Positions 60,321 to 64,000 of a stretch of 64,000 nucleotides of DNA are shown in pieces. This DNA is from Mycobacterium paraffinicum (GTDB lineage Bacteria; Actinomycetota; Actinomycetes; Mycobacteriales; Mycobacteriaceae): positions 62,001 to 126,000 of the forward strand of contig NZ_MPNT01000006.1 of the NCBI RefSeq assembly GCF_001907675.1, read 5' to 3'. Under the pieces are notes generated by a model. It saw nothing but the letters and a program-made list of their open reading frames with translations, was not told the origin of the DNA and did no database searches. The stretch's first letter is position 1; every line of letters begins with the position of its first letter. A program made the translations under genes and the position numbers.

Positions 60321-61892
60321 ATGACCGGCGCGACTGAATTGCTGCGGCATGCGCAGCGGCGTGCCGAGGCGCTGCGGCACCGGTACCGCGCGGCCGGCTT
60401 CTGGACCGGGGAGCCGGTTGACATGGTGCGGTCCGCTGCCACGCGGCATCCCGGCCACCCTGCCGTGGTGGACCGAGGCGCCGAGCTCACTTACGGTGAG
60501 CTGGACAAGCGCATCGATTCGGCCGCCCTCGCCATGGCCGACGCCGGAGTGGTCCGGGGCAGCGCAATCGTCCTGGTGGTCGGTAACGACGTGGACTCGG
60601 TCGTTGCGGTCCACGCGGCGCTGCGGGTGGACGCGGTGGTCCTGCTCGTGCCGCGCAGCGCCGGGGCGAAGCAGCTCGCCGACATCATCGCCCGCACCCG
60701 AGCGCGGGTCGGCGCGGCGCCGAATTGGACCGCGATCAGCCAGCCCGAACTATCGGGGCTTTGTCATTGGATCGAACTTGGCGACGGTGAGCGGGTGGGC
60801 GCCGAATCGCCGCGCCCCGCGCGGCCCGCCGACGAACCGTCCTTCGTGCTCTACACCTCGGGTACGACGTCTCGGCCCAAGGGCGTGATTCACTCGCTGA
60901 GCACATTGGCCAAGGCTTCGGCGAACTACATCGCGGCGGCAGGTCTGGGCGCGGAAGACCGGATCTTTTTGATCAGCCCGCTCGCATCGGTCACCGGGGT
61001 CGTGCAAGCGTTGTTCGTCGGTCCGATGCTCGCGATACCGGTGATCCTCGAGGACCGTTGGGATCCGTCGGCGACATGCGACCTGCTGGTCGCCTCCGGT
61101 GCGACGTGGTACGGCGGCCCGGACCGGCTGCTTGACCGCTTACTCGACGAGGCCGCTGCGCGCGATGCCGCGGTCCCGCTGCGCGCGGTCTATCTCGGTG
61201 GCACGACGCTGGACCGGCGGATCGTCGAACGCGTCGAACACGATTTCGGCATCGTCGTGATGCGCGCGTACGGGTCCTCGGAAGTGCCGGTCAGCACGTC
61301 CGGTCTGCGGGGCGAACCGCGGGTGGTGCGCCATGCCGATGACGGAGTGCCGCTCGACGACGTCGACGTCCGCATCGGATCCGTAGCGGAAGCCACCGAG
61401 TGCTGCATCAACGGGCCGCACACTTTTCTCGGTTATACCGATGCCCGCGACGACGAGCCGGCGTTCGACGGTGAGTGGTTCCGCACCGGCGATGTGGCGG
61501 AGATCGTCGGCGGGCGGGTGCGCATCGTCGGCCGGATCAAGGACATCGTGATCCGCAACGGGCTGAAGATCCCGGCGGCCGAAGTGGAGGAGGCCGTGTC
61601 GCGGATAGCTGGGGTCCGCGAATGTGCCGCCTATGCGGTTGCCGACGACACCACCGGGGAGCGGTTGGCCATGGCAATCGTCCTCGAGCCCGACGTCGAG
61701 ATGACACTGGCCGAGGTCGCCGGGGTTCTCCTCTCCGCGGGGCTGCCGAAATACAAACTGCCAGAGGAGTTGGTGTTGTGGGACGAGCCGCTGCCCGTCA
61801 ATGCCAACGGCAAGATCGACCGCGCCAAGCTCGACGCACGGTCGGTCGGGCGCCGGCGGCTGATCGCCGACCGCCTGGCGACTACGGGTTGA
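60321..61892 (+). CDS. AMP-forming acyl-CoA synthetase (ligase)
   Basis: 523 residues from ATG 60321. The ATP loop is VLYTSGTTSRPKGVIHS, followed by RAYGSSEVPVS, EWFRTGDVAEIVGG, GRIKDIVIRNGLKIPAAEVE and the terminal NANGKIDRAKL with the catalytic Lys. A complete adenylating enzyme that makes an acyl-CoA. Its 3' end overlaps the convergent DUF35 gene by 11 bases. Confidence 0.91.
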   Translation: MTGATELLRHAQRRAEALRHRYRAAGFWTGEPVDMVRSAATRHPGHPAVVDRGAELTYGELDKRIDSAALAMADAGVVRGSAIVLVVGNDVDSVVAVHAALRVDAVVLLVPRSAGAKQLADIIARTRARVGAAPNWTAISQPELSGLCHWIELGDGERVGAESPRPARPADEPSFVLYTSGTTSRPKGVIHSLSTLAKASANYIAAAGLGAEDRIFLISPLASVTGVVQALFVGPMLAIPVILEDRWDPSATCDLLVASGATWYGGPDRLLDRLLDEAAARDAAVPLRAVYLGGTTLDRRIVERVEHDFGIVVMRAYGSSEVPVSTSGLRGEPRVVRHADDGVPLDDVDVRIGSVAEATECCINGPHTFLGYTDARDDEPAFDGEWFRTGDVAEIVGGRVRIVGRIKDIVIRNGLKIPAAEVEEAVSRIAGVRECAAYAVADDTTGERLAMAIVLEPDVEMTLAEVAGVLLSAGLPKYKLPEELVLWDEPLPVNANGKIDRAKLDARSVGRRRLIADRLATTG

Positions 61893-62316
61893 CGGGCGCG
61901 GTCAACGGATCCTGGGCGGTGGCGGGGCGGAATACCGGCACGACGAATCCGTCGTCGTCTTCGCGGAAAGCGATCATCAGATCCAGGTCCGCGCGCAGGT
62001 CTTCGACGGCGCAGTCCTCCACGACCGTCATGAGCCGTGGTCCTTCCTCGAGGTCCACCATGGCCAGTACGTAGGGAGTGCGGGTGTCGAAGGGCGCGGC
62101 GTTCTGGCGGATGACGCTCCAGGTGTACAGCCGCGCGCGCCCGGTCGCCGGCGTCAATTCGACGTCCTCGCACCAACAGTGTGGGCAGAAGGGCCGTGTG
62201 TACAGCGAGGCCTCGCCGCAGGAGCGGCAGTGGTTGACCATCAGCCTGCGGCCTTGCGTGGCGGTCCACCAGGCCTGGCCGTCGGAATCGATCGTGGGCC
62301 GATCGGGCGCGGTCAT
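61882..62316 (-). CDS. DUF35 zinc-ribbon/OB-fold protein
   Basis: 144 residues from ATG 62316 (TGATG with the thiolase stop). Zinc-ribbon Cys30, Cys33, Cys44 and Cys47, the same positions as in the DUF35 protein at 29225, then an OB-fold (RARLYTWSVIRQNAAPF). DUF35 proteins partner thiolase-fold aldolases; here the thiolase gene directly precedes it. This forms a second, independent thiolase/DUF35 pair in the window. Confidence 0.88.
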   Translation of the reverse strand: MTAPDRPTIDSDGQAWWTATQGRRLMVNHCRSCGEASLYTRPFCPHCWCEDVELTPATGRARLYTWSVIRQNAAPFDTRTPYVLAMVDLEEGPRLMTVVEDCAVEDLRADLDLMIAFREDDDGFVVPVFRPATAQDPLTAPVNP

Positions 62317-63461
62317 CACTGCCTCCCGAGAATCATCGTGGCGCTGTGGGTGAAGAAGCCACCCATCGCGTGGACGCAGGCCAGACTGGCCCCGCTCACT
62401 TGGCGCGGTCCGCATTCGCCCCGTAACTGCCGGACCGCCTCGACCATGAGGAACATCCCTCGCATACCGGGATGGCAGGAGGCCAGCCCTCCTCCGTCGG
62501 TGTTGGTCGGGAGCGCCCCGCCCGGGCGCAGCGCACCGGACGCGATGAACGGCCCCCCTTCGCCCTTGGCGCAGAAGCCGAGATCTTCCACGGTCAGCAG
62601 CACGGTGGACGTGAAGGAGTCGTAGAGCTGGCACACATCGATGTCAGCCGGATTGACACCTGCTTGCGCGAATGCCCGAGGACCCGAGCGCGCGGCGGCC
62701 GACGTCGTGAAATCGGGCCATTGGCTCATGCTCACGTGGGATGTCGCGTCGGCCGCCCCGAGAATCCAGATCGGCTCTTTCGCACAATCCTTGGCCACCC
62801 GTTCGCTCGCTAGGACGACCGCGCCACCACCGTCGGTGCGCAGGCACACGTGCTTGGAGGTGAACGGGTCGGCCAGCGTCGGCGCGGCCTCGACGTCCGC
62901 GACGGTGATGCGGTCGCGCTCAAACGCGTTCTCGTTCATGGCGGCCCACTCGTGGGCCGCGACGGCGACTTCCGCCAATTGTTCGATCGTCGTGCCGAAT
63001 TCGATCATGTGTCGCCTGGCCGCCATGGCGTACTTGGCGATCAACGTCGCCCCGTAAGGCGCCTCGTACTGCAGGGCGCCGCCGGTGCCCATCGCGGCGG
63101 CGGACGCGCGGGCCCGGCGCTTGACGTCCGAACGCGCGGTGGACCCGTAGGTCAGCAAGGCGACCTCGATTTCGCCCGCCGCGATCGCGGCCGCGGCGTG
63201 ACTCGCCATCACTTCCCACGAGGATCCTCCGACATTGGTCGCGTCGACCCAATCGGGTCGTAGGCCCAGATACTCGCTGACTTCGACCGGCGGAAGTAAC
63301 GCCCCGTGCGCGCCGAACCCGTCGATGTCTTGCTTCGTCAGGCCGGCATCGACGACCGCGCGCCGCGAGGACTGCGCCATCAGCGCCATGGCGGTCTTGT
63401 CGGGAACTCGGCCGCAGTCGGAAAGGGCCGCGCCCACGATGGCGACGCGATTCGACGGCAT
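62316..63461 (-). CDS. Thiolase-fold lipid-transfer/aldolase-like protein
   Basis: 381 residues from ATG 63461. RVAIVGAALSDCGRVPDKTA, NVGGSSWEVMASHAAAAIAAG, LYDSFTSTVLLTVEDLGFCA and TNTDGGGLASCHPGMRG mark the SCP2-thiolase/Ltp2-like group. It is followed by its DUF35 partner with one shared base. Acts probably as a retro-aldolase or thiolase releasing acetyl- or propionyl-CoA. An operator-like repeat lies 55 bases upstream, shared with the divergent aldolase gene. Confidence 0.86.
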   Translation of the reverse strand: MPSNRVAIVGAALSDCGRVPDKTAMALMAQSSRRAVVDAGLTKQDIDGFGAHGALLPPVEVSEYLGLRPDWVDATNVGGSSWEVMASHAAAAIAAGEIEVALLTYGSTARSDVKRRARASAAAMGTGGALQYEAPYGATLIAKYAMAARRHMIEFGTTIEQLAEVAVAAHEWAAMNENAFERDRITVADVEAAPTLADPFTSKHVCLRTDGGGAVVLASERVAKDCAKEPIWILGAADATSHVSMSQWPDFTTSAAARSGPRAFAQAGVNPADIDVCQLYDSFTSTVLLTVEDLGFCAKGEGGPFIASGALRPGGALPTNTDGGGLASCHPGMRGMFLMVEAVRQLRGECGPRQVSGASLACVHAMGGFFTHSATMILGRQ

Positions 63462-63516
63462 AGCTCATGGTTATCACACCCCCCACCGGCTCGATAACAG
63501 CAGTTCGCAGAAAGAT

Positions 63517-63531
63517 GGAAACCGCATTCTC
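63517..63531. promoter_or_regulatory. Operator-like repeat, 3-base spacer variant
   Basis: GGAAACCGCATTCTC between the divergent thiolase (start 63461) and HpcH/HpaI aldolase (start 63551) genes; 3-base spacer. Confidence 0.4.
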
Positions 63532-63550
63532 GTTCGGCTACCGTGAGCCT

Positions 63551-64000
63551 ATGACGACGGCGCTGCGCGACGCCCTGCGCGGAGAATCGCTGGTGCTGTG
63601 CCTGGCTCTGCTCAACTCACGCACCCCAGATGTTCCGGCGGTGGCGGCGGCATGCGGGTACGACGCTGTGTATGTCGATCTGGAACACACATCCACGTCC
63701 CTGGAGAGCGCGCAGATGCTGTGCATGAGCGCGCTCGGAGCGGGGATCTCGGGTCTGGTGCGGGTGCCGTCGCACGATCCCAGCGTCATTGCCCGAGTAT
63801 TGGATGGCGGTGCGGTGGGAGTCATTGTCCCGCACGTTAATTCAAAAGCCGAGGCGGAATCCGTCGTCCGCGCCGCGCGGTTTCCGCCGATCGGCCGTCG
63901 GTCGATTTCGGGTCCCAATGCGGTCAGCGGATTCCAGCAGCGTGCGGCGCCACAATTGGTGGAGGTGCTCGAACGGCGCACGGTCGTTGCCGTGATGGTC
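63551..64000 (+). CDS. HpcH/HpaI-family aldolase (partial, runs off the window)
   Basis: 150 codons from ATG 63551, open to the end of the window. ALLNSRTPDVPAVAAACGYD, YVDLEHTSTSLESAQ and GAVGVIVPHVNSKAEAESVV followed by PPIGRRSISGP match metal-dependent class II aldolases of the 2,4-dihydroxyhept-2-enedioate aldolase/citrate lyase beta-like fold. It would cleave a hydroxy-oxo acid to pyruvate and an aldehyde, or a related substrate. The C-terminal half is missing, so full assignment is not possible. Confidence 0.85.
   Translation, partial: MTTALRDALRGESLVLCLALLNSRTPDVPAVAAACGYDAVYVDLEHTSTSLESAQMLCMSALGAGISGLVRVPSHDPSVIARVLDGGAVGVIVPHVNSKAEAESVVRAARFPPIGRRSISGPNAVSGFQQRAAPQLVEVLERRTVVAVMV

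Noticed and set aside
156..63531. Assignment of the recurrent repeat to KstR or KstR2
   Set aside because: The arms contain AAC/AAT and GTT/ATT, but the usual 4-base spacer does not fit the KstR pattern (AAC-N2-GTT), and the arms do not fit the KstR2 pattern with CAAG/CTTG.
1..64000. Mobile element or genomic-island boundaries
   Set aside because: No transposase, integrase, tRNA, terminal inverted repeats or obvious change in base composition was seen, so recent transfer cannot be argued from this window.
1..64000. CRISPR arrays, rRNA, tRNA or known riboswitches
   Set aside because: No regularly spaced repeats and no recognisable RNA gene structures were found on either strand by eye.

Overview
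The window reads as GC-rich actinobacterial chromosome, most likely from a Mycobacterium. The evidence is the codon use, frequent GTG/TTG starts, stop/start overlaps of 1 to 4 bases, a mycofactocin-coupled type short-chain dehydrogenase (SDR), several luciferase-like (LLM, F420/FMN) oxidoreductases, and an operon laid out like the mycobacterial igr cholesterol side-chain operon. I see no rRNA, tRNA, insertion sequence, CRISPR array or phage gene. Almost every gene is a catabolic enzyme of the CoA-thioester/redox type. The growth substrate cannot be read from the sequence; an alicyclic, steroid-like or polyketide-like compound is the best guess.

Layout. 1-6.1 kb: DapB-like NAD(P)-binding oxidoreductases (six in the window) with a P450 and a cytosolic ABC-type binding protein. 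6.1-14.2 kb: SDRs (one mycofactocin type), an AveC-family membrane protein, an alpha/beta hydrolase and another DapB-like gene. 14.3-20.1 kb: VOC protein, acyl-CoA ligase, NTF2-like protein, then a CoA-transferase/P450/NTF2-like operon. 20.2-25.8 kb: alcohol dehydrogenase operon containing a frameshifted gene and a gene remnant, with a divergent IclR regulator. 25.8-32.6 kb: eight-gene igr-like operon (P450, long acyl-CoA dehydrogenase, split ChsH2-like pair, short acyl-CoA dehydrogenase, MaoC, Ltp2-like thiolase, TetR). 32.8-36.7 kb: aldehyde dehydrogenase and a fused double CoA-transferase. 36.7-48 kb: three paralogous amidohydrolases with acyl-CoA dehydrogenases, a ligase, LLM enzymes and a degenerate isochorismatase-like protein. 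48.2-52.0 kb: a seven-gene operon encoding two tiny and two larger membrane proteins, two SDR-fold proteins and an LLM enzyme. 52.1-58.5 kb: beta-oxidation operon (double hot-dog dehydratase, three crotonases, acyl-CoA dehydrogenase, ligase). 58.6-64 kb: crotonase, MFE-2-like SDR, ligase, second thiolase/DUF35 pair and a truncated HpcH/HpaI aldolase.

How the genes fit together: P450s, LLM enzymes, SDRs and dehydrogenases would oxidise the substrate; ligases or CoA-transferases would activate it; acyl-CoA dehydrogenases, hydratases and thiolase/DUF35 aldolases would shorten it. A recurrent 16-bp inverted repeat, about G(A/G)GAA(C/T)-N4-(A/G)TT(C/T)TC, lies in nearly every promoter gap. This suggests the separate operons form one regulon, for which the TetR protein at 25.8 kb is the obvious local candidate regulator.
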